Made by a program: the position numbers and the translations under genes | Shown: one piece after another, positions 8,433 through 25,685 of the stretch | Layout: each line of letters begins with the position of its first letter | How positions within the stretch are numbered: position 1 is the first letter of the stretch | Notes under the pieces: model-generated | Seen by the model: only the letters and a program-made list of their open reading frames with translations | The model's database searches: none | What the model was told of the DNA's origin: nothing | Source: Mycobacterium aquaticum | Lineage (GTDB): Bacteria > Actinomycetota > Actinomycetes > Mycobacteriales > Mycobacteriaceae | Direction of reading: 5' to 3' | Length of the DNA stretch: 64,000 nucleotides | Assembly: GCF_002086485.1 (NCBI RefSeq) | Contig: NZ_MVHF01000011.1 | Location: forward strand, 1-64,000

Positions 8433-10214
8433 ATGGCACACCTACTCGGCGGCGAAGCCCTGCACCTGGAGTACCCGACAGGTGTGGTGTTCGACGCTGT
8501 CACCGTCGGCGTCAGTGACGGCGATCGCATTGGCATCGTCGGCCGCAACGGCGACGGCAAATCGAGCCTGCTGGGCATGCTCACCGGGCGGATCACCCCG
8601 CATGGCGGCCGCGTCACCCAGCGTGGAGGCCTGCGCGTAGGGGCACTCGACCAGACCGACACGCTGGATTCCGAGCGGACGGTGGGGTGGTCGCTGGTCG
8701 GTGACCGGCCGGAGCACGAATGGGCCGGGGACGCCCGTGTGCGCGACGTCATCGGCGGGCTGGTGGCCGACATCGGCTTCGACGCGACGGTCGGCACGCT
8801 CTCGGGCGGGCAACGCCGCCGGGTGCAGTTGGCCGCGCTGTTGATCGGCGACTGGGACGTCGTCGCCCTCGACGAGCCCACCAACCACCTCGACATCGAG
8901 GGCATCACCTGGCTGGCCGCACATCTCAAGGGCCGCTGGGCACGCGGCGCGGGCGGGCTGCTGCTGATCACCCACGACCGTTGGTTCCTCGACGAGGTCG
9001 CGACGACCACGTGGGAGGTGCACGACGGCATCGTCGAGCCCTTCGAAGGCGGATATGCGGCGTACGTGCTGCAGCGGGTGGAGCGCGACCGCATCGCCGC
9101 CGCGACCGAGGCCAAACGGCAGAACCTGATGCGCAAGGAACTGGCGTGGCTGCGGCGCGGCCCGCCGGCTCGCAGTTCCAAGCCCAAGTTCCGCATCGAC
9201 GCGGCCAACGCCCTGATCTCCGACGTCCCGCCGCTGCGCAACAGCGTCGAGCTGTCGCGCCTGGCGACCGCCCGGCTCGGCAAGGACGTCATCGACCTGC
9301 TCGACGTGTCCGTCGCGTTCGACGGGCGTGAGATCCTGCGCGATGTCGAGTGGCGCATCGCCCCGGGCGAACGCACGGGGATCGTCGGCGCCAACGGGGC
9401 CGGGAAGTCGACACTGCTCGGCCTGATCGCCGGCACGGTCGCCCCGACCACGGGCCGGGTCAAGCGCGGGAAGACCGTACGGCTGTCGATTCTCGACCAG
9501 CAGTCGACCGAGCTGAACACCATGGCAGGCGACATGGTCCGCGAGGTTCTCGGCCGGCTGCAGACCAGCTACGTGATCGACGGCAAGGAGCACACGCCGG
9601 CCCAGCTGCTGGAGCGGTTGGGTTTCAACCGGGCGCAACTCTCGTCGCGGGTCGGCGAGCTCTCGGGTGGGCAGCGGCGCCGGCTGCAGCTCATGCTGGT
9701 GGTACTGAGCGAGCCGAACGTCCTGGTGCTCGACGAGCCGACCAACGACGTCGACACCGACATGCTCACCGCCACCGAGGATCTGCTCGACTCCTGGCCG
9801 GGCACACTGATCGTGGTGTCCCACGACCGCTATCTGCTGGAGCGGGTCACTGATCAGCAGTACGCGATCCTCGACGGACGGCTGCGCCACCTACCCGGCG
9901 GCGTCGACGAGTATCTGCGGCTGGCGGCACAACCGTCGGCCCCGGCTGCCGCCGCGCGCACCGCGCCGACACCCGCGCCGACGCAGGGCAAGTCCGGCGC
10001 CGAGTTGCGCAATATCGAGAAAGAGGTCGCCTCGATCGACCGGTCCCTGGCCAAGCTCGCCGGGCGCATCTCCGACAAGCACGACGAGCTCGCGGCGCAC
10101 GACCATTCCGATCATGTCGGTCTCGGCCGGCTCACCGCGCAATTGCGGGAGCTGGAGAACCAGGTGGCCGAACTGGAGGCGCGCTGGCTGGAGTTGTCCG
10201 AACAGCTGGAGTGA
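8433..10214 (+). CDS. ABC-F family ATPase
   Basis: A soluble protein of 593 residues with two ABC domains in one chain and no membrane segment. Walker A motifs are GRNGDGKSS and GANGAGKST, signatures LSGGQRRRVQ and LSGGQRRRLQ, Walker B motifs VVALDEPTNHLD and VLVLDEPTNDVD. The linker after the first domain (VLQRVERDRIAAATEAKRQNLMRKELAWLRRG) is the ABC-F hallmark that enters the ribosome, and the C terminus is a predicted coiled coil. ABC-F proteins act as translation factors or protect ribosomes from antibiotics; which applies here cannot be told. It resembles the Uup/Rv1473-like branch. Confidence 0.9.
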   Translation: MAHLLGGEALHLEYPTGVVFDAVTVGVSDGDRIGIVGRNGDGKSSLLGMLTGRITPHGGRVTQRGGLRVGALDQTDTLDSERTVGWSLVGDRPEHEWAGDARVRDVIGGLVADIGFDATVGTLSGGQRRRVQLAALLIGDWDVVALDEPTNHLDIEGITWLAAHLKGRWARGAGGLLLITHDRWFLDEVATTTWEVHDGIVEPFEGGYAAYVLQRVERDRIAAATEAKRQNLMRKELAWLRRGPPARSSKPKFRIDAANALISDVPPLRNSVELSRLATARLGKDVIDLLDVSVAFDGREILRDVEWRIAPGERTGIVGANGAGKSTLLGLIAGTVAPTTGRVKRGKTVRLSILDQQSTELNTMAGDMVREVLGRLQTSYVIDGKEHTPAQLLERLGFNRAQLSSRVGELSGGQRRRLQLMLVVLSEPNVLVLDEPTNDVDTDMLTATEDLLDSWPGTLIVVSHDRYLLERVTDQQYAILDGRLRHLPGGVDEYLRLAAQPSAPAAAARTAPTPAPTQGKSGAELRNIEKEVASIDRSLAKLAGRISDKHDELAAHDHSDHVGLGRLTAQLRELENQVAELEARWLELSEQLE

Positions 10215-10235
10215 CTCGGCCGCGCGAAATGAGGC

Positions 10236-11714
<1,479 letters not shown>

Positions 11715-11717
11715 GCA

Positions 11718-12917
11718 TCAGATACCCAGGTCGCGCTTGGCCGAGATCTTCGAGCTGAGGCCGTGCACGTGCACGAAGCCCTTGGCATTGGACTGGTCGA
11801 AGCTGTCGCCCTCGTCGTAGGTGGCGAGGTTGAAGTCGTAGAGCGACTCCGGGCTGCGCCGCCCGTTGACCGCGATGTGCCCGCCGTGCAGCACCAGCCG
11901 GATCTCGCCGGTGACGTGCTCCTGGGTGTGTGCGACGAACGACTCCAGGGCCCGCTTCAGCGGCGAGTACCAGAGCCCGTCGTACACCAGCTCGCCCCAC
12001 TTCTGGTCGGTGGTGCGCTTGAACCGGCCCAGCTCACGCTCCAGCGTGACGTGCTCCAGCTCGGTGTGGGCCGTGATGAGCACCATGGCACCCGGGGCCT
12101 CGTAGATCTCGCGGCTCTTGATACCGACCAGCCGGTCCTCCACCACGTCGAGGCGGCCGACACCCTGGGCGCCGGCGCGGCGGTTGAGCTCGACGATGGC
12201 CTCAAGCACCGTGACCGGCTTGCCGTCGATGGAGACCGGCACACCCTTCTCGAACCCGACGACGACCTCGTCCGGGGTGTTCCAGTGCACCGTGGGGTCT
12301 TCGGTGTAGTCGTAGACGTCCTTGGTGGGCGCGTTCCACAGGTGCTCGAGGAAGCCGGTCTCGACCGCGCGGCCCCACACGTTCTGGTCGATGGAGAACG
12401 GCGAGCGCTTGGTGACGTTGATCGGGATGGCGTTCTCCTCGGCGAAGGCGATGGCCTTCTCCCGGGTCCACGCGTAGTCACGCACAGGGGCGAGCACCTC
12501 GAGATCGGGTGCCAGCGAGGCGAAGCCGACCTCGAAGCGGACCTGGTCGTTGCCCTTGCCGGTGCAGCCGTGGGCGACGATGCCGCCCTGGTGCTCCCGC
12601 GCGGCGGCCACCAGGTGCTTGACGATCAGCGGCCGGCTGATCGCCGACACCAGCGGGTAGCGGTCCATGTAGAGCGCGTTGGACTGGATGGTGGGCAGGC
12701 AGTACTCGTTCGCGAACTCGTCACGTGCGTCGACCACGACCGCCTCGACGGCGCCGCAGTCCAGCGCCCGCTGCCGCACGACCTCCATGTCCTCGCCGCC
12801 CTGGCCGAGGTCGATGGCGACGGCGACGACCTCGCGGCCGGTTTCCTTACCGATCCAGCTGATCGCCACCGAGGTGTCGAGACCTCCGGAGTACGCCAGG
12901 ATGACGCGATCGGACAT
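11718..12917 (-). CDS. argG: argininosuccinate synthase
   Basis: Joins citrulline and aspartate using ATP. The 399-residue product starts [18 protein letters not shown], carrying the N-type ATP pyrophosphatase P-loop SGGLDTS, and has the citrulline/aspartate-binding block [16 protein letters not shown] 12917 has AAGGAG seven bases upstream; an upstream TTG in frame is not needed. It follows argR by 23 bases. Confidence 0.96.
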   Translation of the reverse strand: MSDRVILAYSGGLDTSVAISWIGKETGREVVAVAIDLGQGGEDMEVVRQRALDCGAVEAVVVDARDEFANEYCLPTIQSNALYMDRYPLVSAISRPLIVKHLVAAAREHQGGIVAHGCTGKGNDQVRFEVGFASLAPDLEVLAPVRDYAWTREKAIAFAEENAIPINVTKRSPFSIDQNVWGRAVETGFLEHLWNAPTKDVYDYTEDPTVHWNTPDEVVVGFEKGVPVSIDGKPVTVLEAIVELNRRAGAQGVGRLDVVEDRLVGIKSREIYEAPGAMVLITAHTELEHVTLERELGRFKRTTDQKWGELVYDGLWYSPLKRALESFVAHTQEHVTGEIRLVLHGGHIAVNGRRSPESLYDFNLATYDEGDSFDQSNAKGFVHVHGLSSKISAKRDLGI

Positions 12918-12940
12918 GAGCAATCTCCTTGTGTTGGGCT

Positions 12941-13417
12941 CTATTTCAGGTTTTCGAGGGTGGTGGCCAGCTCGGCGCCGGTCATCGGTTCGCGCGCCAC
13001 CACCGCGATGGTGTCGTCACCGGCGATGGTGCCGACCACATAGGGCAGGGCTGCGCGGTCGATGGCGCTGGCCAGGTAGTGCGCGGCCCCGGGCGGGGTG
13101 CGCAGCACGGCAAGGTTAGCGCTGGCATCGGTGGAAACCAGCAACTCCCCCATCAATCGGGTCAGCCGCTCGGTGCCGCCGGACACCCCGCGCACCGGGC
13201 TGCCGTCCTCCGGGACGACGTAGACCCCGACACCGCCGTCGGCGCCCCGCAGTTTGACCGCGCCGAGTTCCTCCAGGTCCCGCGACAGCGTGGCCTGGGT
13301 GACCTCGATGCCTTCGTCGGCCAGCAGGCTCGCCAGCTCCGTCTGGCTGCTCACCGCGCGCGATGACAGCAGTGCGACGATGCGGGCCTGACGGCCGACT
13401 CGGGTCGGGGAACTCAT
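12941..13417 (-). CDS. argR: arginine repressor
   Basis: A 158-residue ArgR: N-terminal winged helix ([33 protein letters not shown]) and C-terminal hexamerisation/arginine-binding domain with the [12 protein letters not shown] motif. It is encoded inside the operon it controls and presumably acts at the phased half-sites at 18651-18687. It starts seven bases after argF stops. Confidence 0.94.
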   Translation of the reverse strand: MSSPTRVGRQARIVALLSSRAVSSQTELASLLADEGIEVTQATLSRDLEELGAVKLRGADGGVGVYVVPEDGSPVRGVSGGTERLTRLMGELLVSTDASANLAVLRTPPGAAHYLASAIDRAALPYVVGTIAGDDTIAVVAREPMTGAELATTLENLK

Positions 13418-13424
13418 GGCGGGC

Positions 13425-15507
<2,083 letters not shown>

Positions 15508-15511
<4 letters not shown>

Positions 15512-16376
15512 TTCTGGACCACCTTTGTCCCGGTTCCTTCGTCGGTGAACAGTTCGACCAGCACGCAGTGTTCGACGCGGCCGTCGATCACGTGGGCGCT
15601 GGGCACGCCACCTGTCACAGCGCGCAGGCAGGCCTCGATCTTGGGCACCATGCCCGATTCCAGGCGCGGCAACAGTTCCACGAGTGCGGCCGCGTCGATT
15701 TCGCTGACCAGCGAATCGCGGTCGGGCCAATCGGTGTACAGCCCTTCGACATCGGTGAGCATCACGAGCTTCTCCGCACCCAGCGCCTCGGCCAGCGCGG
15801 CGGCCGCGGTGTCGGCGTTGATGTTGTGCACCACCCCGTCGGCGTCGGGAGCGATGGTCGATACCACCGGGATCCGCCCTGCGGCAATGAGATCCAGCAG
15901 CGACCCGGCATTGACGTGCTCGACGTCGCCGACCAGGCCGATGTCGGTGGCCACGCCGTCGACGTTGACACTGCGTCGCACCGCGGTGAACAGTTGCGCG
16001 TCCTCACCGGTGACCCCGACCGCATACGCGCCGTGCGCGTTGATCAGGTTGACCAGTTCGCGGCCCACCTGCCCGAACAGCACCATGCGCGCCACATCGA
16101 GCACCTCGGGCGTGGTGACCCGGAAGCCGCCCTTGAAATCGCCTGCGATGCCCAGCCTTTTGAGCATGGCGCTGATCTGCGGACCACCGCCGTGCACCAC
16201 CACGGGGTGGATGCCGCAGTTGCGCAGAAACACCATGTCGGCGGCGAACGCAGCCTTGAGGGTCTCGTCGGTCATGGCGTTGCCGCCGTACTTGACGACG
16301 ACGATCTTGCCGTGCAGCTGCTTGAGCCAAGGCAATGCCGCCGCCAGCACCTGAGCTTTTATCGGCGTGGACAAGC

Positions 16377-16380
<4 letters not shown>
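15508..16380 (-). CDS. argB: acetylglutamate kinase
   Basis: Second step of arginine synthesis and usually the arginine-feedback target. The 290-residue amino-acid-kinase fold protein has KYGGNAM near residue 30, VHGGGPQI, and a C-terminal [12 protein letters not shown] block. The N-terminal helix before the kinase core ([22 protein letters not shown]) is the type associated with arginine-sensitive hexameric enzymes. The start overlaps the argJ stop (ATGA). Confidence 0.95.
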
Positions 16381-18758
<2,378 letters not shown>

Positions 18759-18766
18759 CGAGGACC

Positions 18767-21246
18767 TCAGCCGCGCAGGACGGCCCCGACCCGCTCGGCC
18801 GCAGCGGCCACGGCGGCGTCACGCGCGGCACTGGCCTCGTCTTCGGTCAGCGTGCGATCGGCGGCCCGGAAACGCAGGGCCAGGGTCAGCGACTTGCGGC
18901 CCTCCCCGATCTGCGGTCCGGTGTACACGTCGAACAGCTTGACGTCTTCGAGCAGCTCACCGGCTCCGTCACGGACCGCGTCCACCACGCTCGCCGCGGC
19001 GGTCTCGTCACCGACGATCACGCTGATGTCCTGGAACACCGCCGGGAACGGCGACACCTTCGGCGCTGGCAGCGTCTCGACGATCGGGACGGCGTCGAGG
19101 TCCAACTCGACCGCGCAGGTGCCCTTGGGCAATCCGGTGCGTTCGACGACCGCCGGGTGCAGCTGACCGGCGTGGCCGACGACGGCGTCGCCGACGACCA
19201 CCTCGGCGCAGCGGCCGGGATGCCACGGCAGGTCCTGCGCCGCACGCAGCGTGAAGTCCACGCCGATCGCCCGGCCGATCACTCGCACGGCCTCGAAGGC
19301 GTCGGCTGCCTCGACGGGCCGGCCGGGGCCCCACGGTCCGGCAGGCTCACGCAGGCCGGTCAGCACCGCGGCGACGTGCTGCGGCTGGTGCGGCAACGAG
19401 GCGTCGAGCCCGGCGATCTCGTCGTCGGTGGGCCTGCGGTCGGTGGGGATGCGCTCGACGGCGCGGGTCTGCTCGGTCGGTTCCACCACCTGCGCGATGG
19501 CGAACAGCGCCACATCGGACGTTCCACGAGATACATTGCGCGCCAATGCTTCCAACAACGCAGGAAGCAAGGTGGTGGCCAACTGCGGGCGGTCGGCCTC
19601 CAACGGGTTGAGCACCTTGGTGGTGTTGCGGCGCGGATCGTCGGCAGCCAGACCCCAGGCGTCGAACACTCCGGCAGGCAGGAACGGCGTCGGCAGGATC
19701 TCCACGAATCCGGCCAGCGCCAACGACTTGCCGATCGCGCGGCGACGCTTCTGTGCGGCAGTCAACCCACGTCCGGCAGGCGCCGTCGGCAGCACCGACG
19801 GAATCCGCTCGAGCCCCTCGAGGCGCAGCACCTCCTCGACCAGGTCGGCGCGCTGGCGCAGGTCCGGTCGCCAACTCGGCGGGGTGACGGTGAGAGTCTC
19901 GGTGCCGGTCACCTCGGCGCCGATCTGGGTCAGACGACGCGCTGTCGTGCCCGCGTCGTACTCGACACCGGCGGTGCGGTCGGGCAGGTCTGCGGGGATC
20001 TCGATGGCGGGCTGCGACCAGTCAGTGCGGCCGTCCTCGCGCCAGTCGGTCAGGGTCGGCTCGACGGTGCCGCCTGCGATCTCGGCCAGCAGGGCCGCAC
20101 ACCGGTCCAGCGCCGCAACGGAAATCGCCGGGTCGACGGAACGTTCGTAGCGCCGGCCGGCCTCACTGGCCAGGTGAAGGCGCCGCTGCGTGCGCGACAC
20201 CGCGGCCGGGTCCCACACCGCGGCCTCCAGCAGCACGTCGGTGGTGGAGTCGCGAACCTCGGTGGTGCCCGCACCCATCACGCCGCCGATGGCAGCGGTG
20301 GCAACATCGTCGACGATGAGCACGTCGGCCGAGTTGAGCGTGCGTTCCACGTCGTCGAGCGTCACGACCTTCTCGCCGTCGCGGGCGAACCGCACGTCGA
20401 AACCGCCGGTGATCAGGCTGCGATCGTGGGCATGCATCGGATGACCGAGCTCGAGCATGACGTAGTTGGTCACATCGACGGCCGGCGAGATGGCCCGGAT
20501 ACCGCTGAGCAGCAGGCGACGCTGCAGCCACCACGGCGATACCGCGGCCGGGTCGATACCGGTGACCGGCCGCAGCCCGAACCGCTGCACGCCGGTGCCC
20601 GGCTGCACGGTCAGGGGCCACGCCTCACCCTCGGCGGGCAGCGGCGTGACATCGGCCGGGTCGACGTAGTCCAGGTCGTACGCGCAGGCGATCTCGCGGG
20701 CCAGGCCGCGTACCGACAGGCAGTAGCCGCGGTCCGGGGTGATCGCGAGATGGAACACCACGTCGTCGAGGCCGAGCAGCTCCGCGGCCGGGGTGCCCGG
20801 CTCGGCGGTGCCGGGCGGCAGCACGATGATGCCGTTGTGGTCGGTGCCGAGGTTCAGCTCGGCGGCCGAGCAGATCATGCCGTCCGACGTGCGGCCGTAG
20901 GTCTTGCGTTTGGCAATGGTGAAGTCGCCGGGCAGCGTGGTACCGGGCAGTGCCACGACCACCAGATCACCGACTGCGAAATTCCTTGCACCACAGATGA
21001 TATCGCGGGGCTCAGCCTCACCGACGTCCACCGTGCAGGCGCGGATCGGCTTCTTGAACTCGGTGAGTTCCTCGATGGACGCGACGCGACCGACGGTCAG
21101 TGGACCGCTGACCGGCCCGACCGGGATGATCTCTTCGACCTCGTGACCGATGCGGATGAAGGTCTGCTCGAGCTCCTCGGCCGACACGTCCCAACCCGGC
21201 GCGCCGGCGCGGACCGTGTCTCGCAACCAGCTGTATGGAATACGCA

Positions 21247-21247
<1 letters not shown>
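18767..21247 (-). CDS. pheT: phenylalanyl-tRNA synthetase beta subunit
   Basis: Large subunit (826 residues) of the heterotetrameric class II PheRS. Order of domains: N-terminal EMAP-like tRNA-binding domain (about 40-160), B3/B4 editing region with GHPMHAHD, B5 DNA-binding-like domain, catalytic-like core, and C-terminal ferredoxin-fold anticodon-binding domain ([15 protein letters not shown] to [15 protein letters not shown]). The start overlaps the pheS stop by one base (TGATG). Confidence 0.96.
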
Positions 21248-22351
<1,104 letters not shown>

Positions 22352-22362
22352 ATATTTCGCGA

Positions 22363-24480
22363 TCAGCTCCGCGCGAGGGCGACCCGCTGCGGTACCGAGC
22401 TGTTCTTCTGCGAACCGTCGCCGAGCTGGCCGTCGTCGCCGACACCCCAGCAGTACGCGACCCCGCCCGCCAGTCCGCAAGCAAAGTTGCCTCCGACGGC
22501 AACTTGGGTGACATCGCCGAGACCGGTCACCCGCACCGGAGGCGATGTCCCGCCCCCGACGCCGTCGCCCAACTGACCGTTACCGCCGAAGCCCCAGCAG
22601 TAGGCAGCTCCGGCCACCACGGCGCAGCTCGATCCCCCTCCGGCGCTGACCTGCGTCGCCTGCGTGATTCCGGGCACTGCGATCGGGGTCGCCGACCGCG
22701 GGGTTTCGGACCCGACGCCAATTTGTCCCATGTCGTTGTTTCCCCAGCAGCTCACGACACCGCCCGCCAGCGCACAGACGTGGTCGGTTCCGACGCTCAC
22801 CTCGCTGACGCGGTCCAGACCCGCCACGATCACCGGACTCGGGTCCTCGGTGGACGGATCCGACGATGCGTCGAGATTCTGTCCCCAGCAATACACCTGG
22901 GTACTGGCGACCGCGCAGCTGCGGCGGGCACCCGCAGAGATCGACGTCACCGGACCGGGTAGGCCGGCGACCCGCACCGGCAACATCTCACTGTCGCTGT
23001 TCTTTCCAGTGCCGACCTGGCCTGATTGGTTGACGCCCCAGCAATAGACCTGACCATCGGAAAGTGCGCACGTGTGGTCATATCCGGCACTGATCGCAGT
23101 GACGCCACTTAGCCCCACCACCTCGACAGGTTTGGCACCATCGGCCAGGTTCCCCGTTCCCAGCCGGCCGTCACCGTTGTAGCCCCAGCAATACGCTTTA
23201 CCGTCGGCGACCGCGCATCGGTGCACATCGCCCGTGCCGATCGCCGTGACCCCCGTCAGGCCTGCCACCTCGACCGGGGTCGGGCTGTTCTTGGTCGACC
23301 CGTCCCCCAGCTGCCCGTACTTGTTCTCGCCCCAGCAGAACGCCGATCCGCCTGCGATGGCACAACCGGCCGATACCACGCTCGGCACCACGGAACCGAG
23401 CGGCTTGGCCGAGGAATCGGACGCCGTCACGGACTCGGCGGCGTGGCCGCCAAGCCCCAGTGTCAGCCCAACGCCTACCGCCACCACGACGGCCAGAGCG
23501 GCCCCGATCGCGGCGCCGATCTGCCACGGGCGCCGCTTTTTCGCCGGGGCCGCCGGGGCGGGCGGTGATGCCAGGACAGTCGGATGCGCCGCAGTGTTGA
23601 TCGACTCGGGCACAGGCGGCAGCGGCGCGCGCAGGGTTTGCGCAGTCGATGCGCGACAGGTCCGAATCGCTTCGGACAAGGCGTCGGCGAAGTCGGTGCA
23701 GGTGGCGAACCTGTGTTCCGGATCCTTGGCCAGCGCACGTGCCAGCACTGAATCGAGCGGTCCCAGCCTCGGGTCGCCGGCCGATATCGGTCGCGGCTCG
23801 TCGAACAGGTGGGCCCGCATCAGTTCATGAGGTGTGGTTCCTGCGAACGGCAGTGCGCCGGTCACCAGCCGGTACGCGGTCATCGCCAGCGAGTACTGAT
23901 CGGCGGGCGGCCCGACGACCTCACCGCGAAATGCCTCGGGCGCACCAAATGCCAGCGACCCGATGAACACAGAAGTTCCCGTGAGACCGGTCTGCTCGTC
24001 GAGCGCTTTGGCGATGCCGAAATCCAGGACGACGACGTCATCGATGTCGCCGGCATCGGTCCGCGTGATGAGGATGTTTGCGGGTTTGACGTCCCTGTGC
24101 ACGACACCGCGACTGTGCGCATAGTCCAGCGCCGCCGCCACACGGGCGATGACGTGCGCTGCCTCCCCGACGTCGAGACGCCCGGCGTCCTGCAAATCGA
24201 CGCCGGGCAGGTAGTCCATCGTGAACCACGGCGAACCGGCCTCGATGCCGAAATCGTGGATACCCACGATTCCCGGGTGGCGCAGGGCCGCGGCCGAACG
24301 TGCCTCGCGGACAAAGCGTTCCCTGGCCGCAGGGTCCGCCACCGACGCCGATATCACTTTCAATGCCTCACGGCGCATCAAATGCGGATGTTCGACGAGA
24401 TACACGGTGCCCATGCCACCGGCGCCGAGTGCGGACAACACCCGGTAGCCGGCGAACAGTCCCCCCGGTTCGATCTCCAC
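22363..24480 (-). CDS. transmembrane Ser/Thr protein kinase with RCC1-type repeat sensor
   Basis: A 705-residue receptor kinase. Residues 10-270 are a Hanks-type kinase: glycine loop GAGGMGTV (19-26), lysine K41, catalytic HRDVKPAN (D130), DFG (153-155), activation loop and APE. A Pro/Ala linker leads to one membrane helix (about 321-344). The outer part (about 365-705) holds seven RCC1-like blades, each ending in CWG-x6-GQLG-type motifs, most with a second cysteine just upstream, so paired disulfides are likely outside the cell. The architecture recalls PknD, whose sensor is an NHL propeller. The start GTG 24480 lacks a strong ribosome site. It lies between a cyclase and pheST. Confidence 0.88.
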   Translation of the reverse strand: MEIEPGGLFAGYRVLSALGAGGMGTVYLVEHPHLMRREALKVISASVADPAARERFVREARSAAALRHPGIVGIHDFGIEAGSPWFTMDYLPGVDLQDAGRLDVGEAAHVIARVAAALDYAHSRGVVHRDVKPANILITRTDAGDIDDVVVLDFGIAKALDEQTGLTGTSVFIGSLAFGAPEAFRGEVVGPPADQYSLAMTAYRLVTGALPFAGTTPHELMRAHLFDEPRPISAGDPRLGPLDSVLARALAKDPEHRFATCTDFADALSEAIRTCRASTAQTLRAPLPPVPESINTAAHPTVLASPPAPAAPAKKRRPWQIGAAIGAALAVVVAVGVGLTLGLGGHAAESVTASDSSAKPLGSVVPSVVSAGCAIAGGSAFCWGENKYGQLGDGSTKNSPTPVEVAGLTGVTAIGTGDVHRCAVADGKAYCWGYNGDGRLGTGNLADGAKPVEVVGLSGVTAISAGYDHTCALSDGQVYCWGVNQSGQVGTGKNSDSEMLPVRVAGLPGPVTSISAGARRSCAVASTQVYCWGQNLDASSDPSTEDPSPVIVAGLDRVSEVSVGTDHVCALAGGVVSCWGNNDMGQIGVGSETPRSATPIAVPGITQATQVSAGGGSSCAVVAGAAYCWGFGGNGQLGDGVGGGTSPPVRVTGLGDVTQVAVGGNFACGLAGGVAYCWGVGDDGQLGDGSQKNSSVPQRVALARS

Positions 24481-24538
24481 CCGACGATCTCAACACACCC
24501 GTTGCCTGGGCGTCCCCATCACGGCTTCGACGCGCGGG

Positions 24539-25453
24539 TTACCCGCCGGGCACACCCTGGTCGTCGGGTTCGTCGACGAGCGTCTGCCGGGGCAGTCGCA
24601 CGCGGTATATGACCAGGTCGTCGGGCACCCCGTCGGGCCGAGGCGAAAAGACCTGCCACCGTTGCCGTTTGACGGTCAACCCCTGGGCGCTCAGCTCGTC
24701 GGCCGGAATCAGGTCGAGCGTGGTGTTCGACAGCATCAGGCCGCCCTTGGTGGCGCGTTCCATGACTCGGGCCGTGACATTGACGTCCACGCCGAGCCAG
24801 TCCGATCCGATGCGTTGCGGCCGCCCGGTGTGCATACCGACCCGCATTCGCGGTGTATAGCCTTCCACCTCAACGGAATTCACCGCTTCGAGCGCGGTGA
24901 TCACGGCGCGTAGTGCGACGACCGGGTCGGAGAACACCGCCATCATCCCGTCACCCATGCGCTTGACGATGTGGCCGCCGGCCTCCAGCAACGGCGGTTC
25001 GACCACCTGGGCGACTCGTCGCAACAGTCGTAGCGTCGCGTCGTCGCCGGCGCGCAGCGACCAGGACGAGAAGCCGACGAGGTCGGTGAAGACCAGGGTC
25101 ACCTCGGGGTTTGCCGGGGTGCCCGATACCCGTTCGGTCAGCGCCTGCCAGACCTGCAGGGCCCCCAGGCTCATCTCACGGGACGCGGCGTCGCGGTCGA
25201 GGAACCGGTCGGCCACCCGGGCCGCGGCACGTGGGCCGCCTTCGCCGGCAGCCGACAGCGGGTCCCCGAAGTCGGGGTCTCCCGGCAGTGCGCGCCGGAC
25301 GCGGCGGACCAACCCGATCAGCGCGGGGTTGTGATTGGTCCGTTGTAGCCAGCCCAGAGGGCCAGACAGATCCTGAGCCGGTCCGGACCGACCCGGCACC
25401 TGATCGATTTCCCCGTTGCGGCCGGATCGTTCATCGAACGATTCGCCATCCAC
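24539..25453 (-). CDS. class III adenylate/guanylate cyclase (Rv1647 type)
   Basis: A cytosolic nucleotide cyclase. The catalytic domain (about residues 110-290) carries the metal aspartates in VFTDLVGFSSW and RMGDGMMAVFSDP and the GVDVNVTARVMERA block; the N-terminal 100 residues are a helical region without membrane segments. It is homologous to M. tuberculosis Rv1647, which also lies next to pheS. GTG 25453 is my choice; a TTG at 25489 would add 12 residues. Product cAMP could be sensed by the universal stress protein encoded at 53861, whose Rv1636 homologue binds cAMP (recalled), but this link is speculative. Confidence 0.88.
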   Translation of the reverse strand: MDGESFDERSGRNGEIDQVPGRSGPAQDLSGPLGWLQRTNHNPALIGLVRRVRRALPGDPDFGDPLSAAGEGGPRAAARVADRFLDRDAASREMSLGALQVWQALTERVSGTPANPEVTLVFTDLVGFSSWSLRAGDDATLRLLRRVAQVVEPPLLEAGGHIVKRMGDGMMAVFSDPVVALRAVITALEAVNSVEVEGYTPRMRVGMHTGRPQRIGSDWLGVDVNVTARVMERATKGGLMLSNTTLDLIPADELSAQGLTVKRQRWQVFSPRPDGVPDDLVIYRVRLPRQTLVDEPDDQGVPGG

Positions 25454-25609
25454 AGCGCAAGAGTATGTGGCGCTCGCGCGGACCGGCAATCACGCCGCGC
25501 GCAGGCTTGCTCACACTCCCGGCGGTGCCGGTGACTGCGCTGGTCACACCCGTGCGGCGGGCCGATTTCCACCGCATAACACTGCGCGGCGACGCGCCGC
25601 GAGTTCGTA

Positions 25610-25625
25610 GACAACGCATGTTGTC
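25610..25625. promoter_or_regulatory. 16-bp palindrome GACAAC-GCAT-GTTGTC
   Basis: A perfect 6-bp dyad with a 4-base spacer in the divergent gap between the cyclase gene and the DUF2236 gene, 61 bases before the latter. Typical of a TetR/GntR-size operator; the regulator is not in the neighbourhood. Confidence 0.45.
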
Positions 25626-25685
25626 ATCACTATCGTGGGCGGTAGACCGCAAGGCCTGAGTCATTGAACAGTCAACGAGGACACG

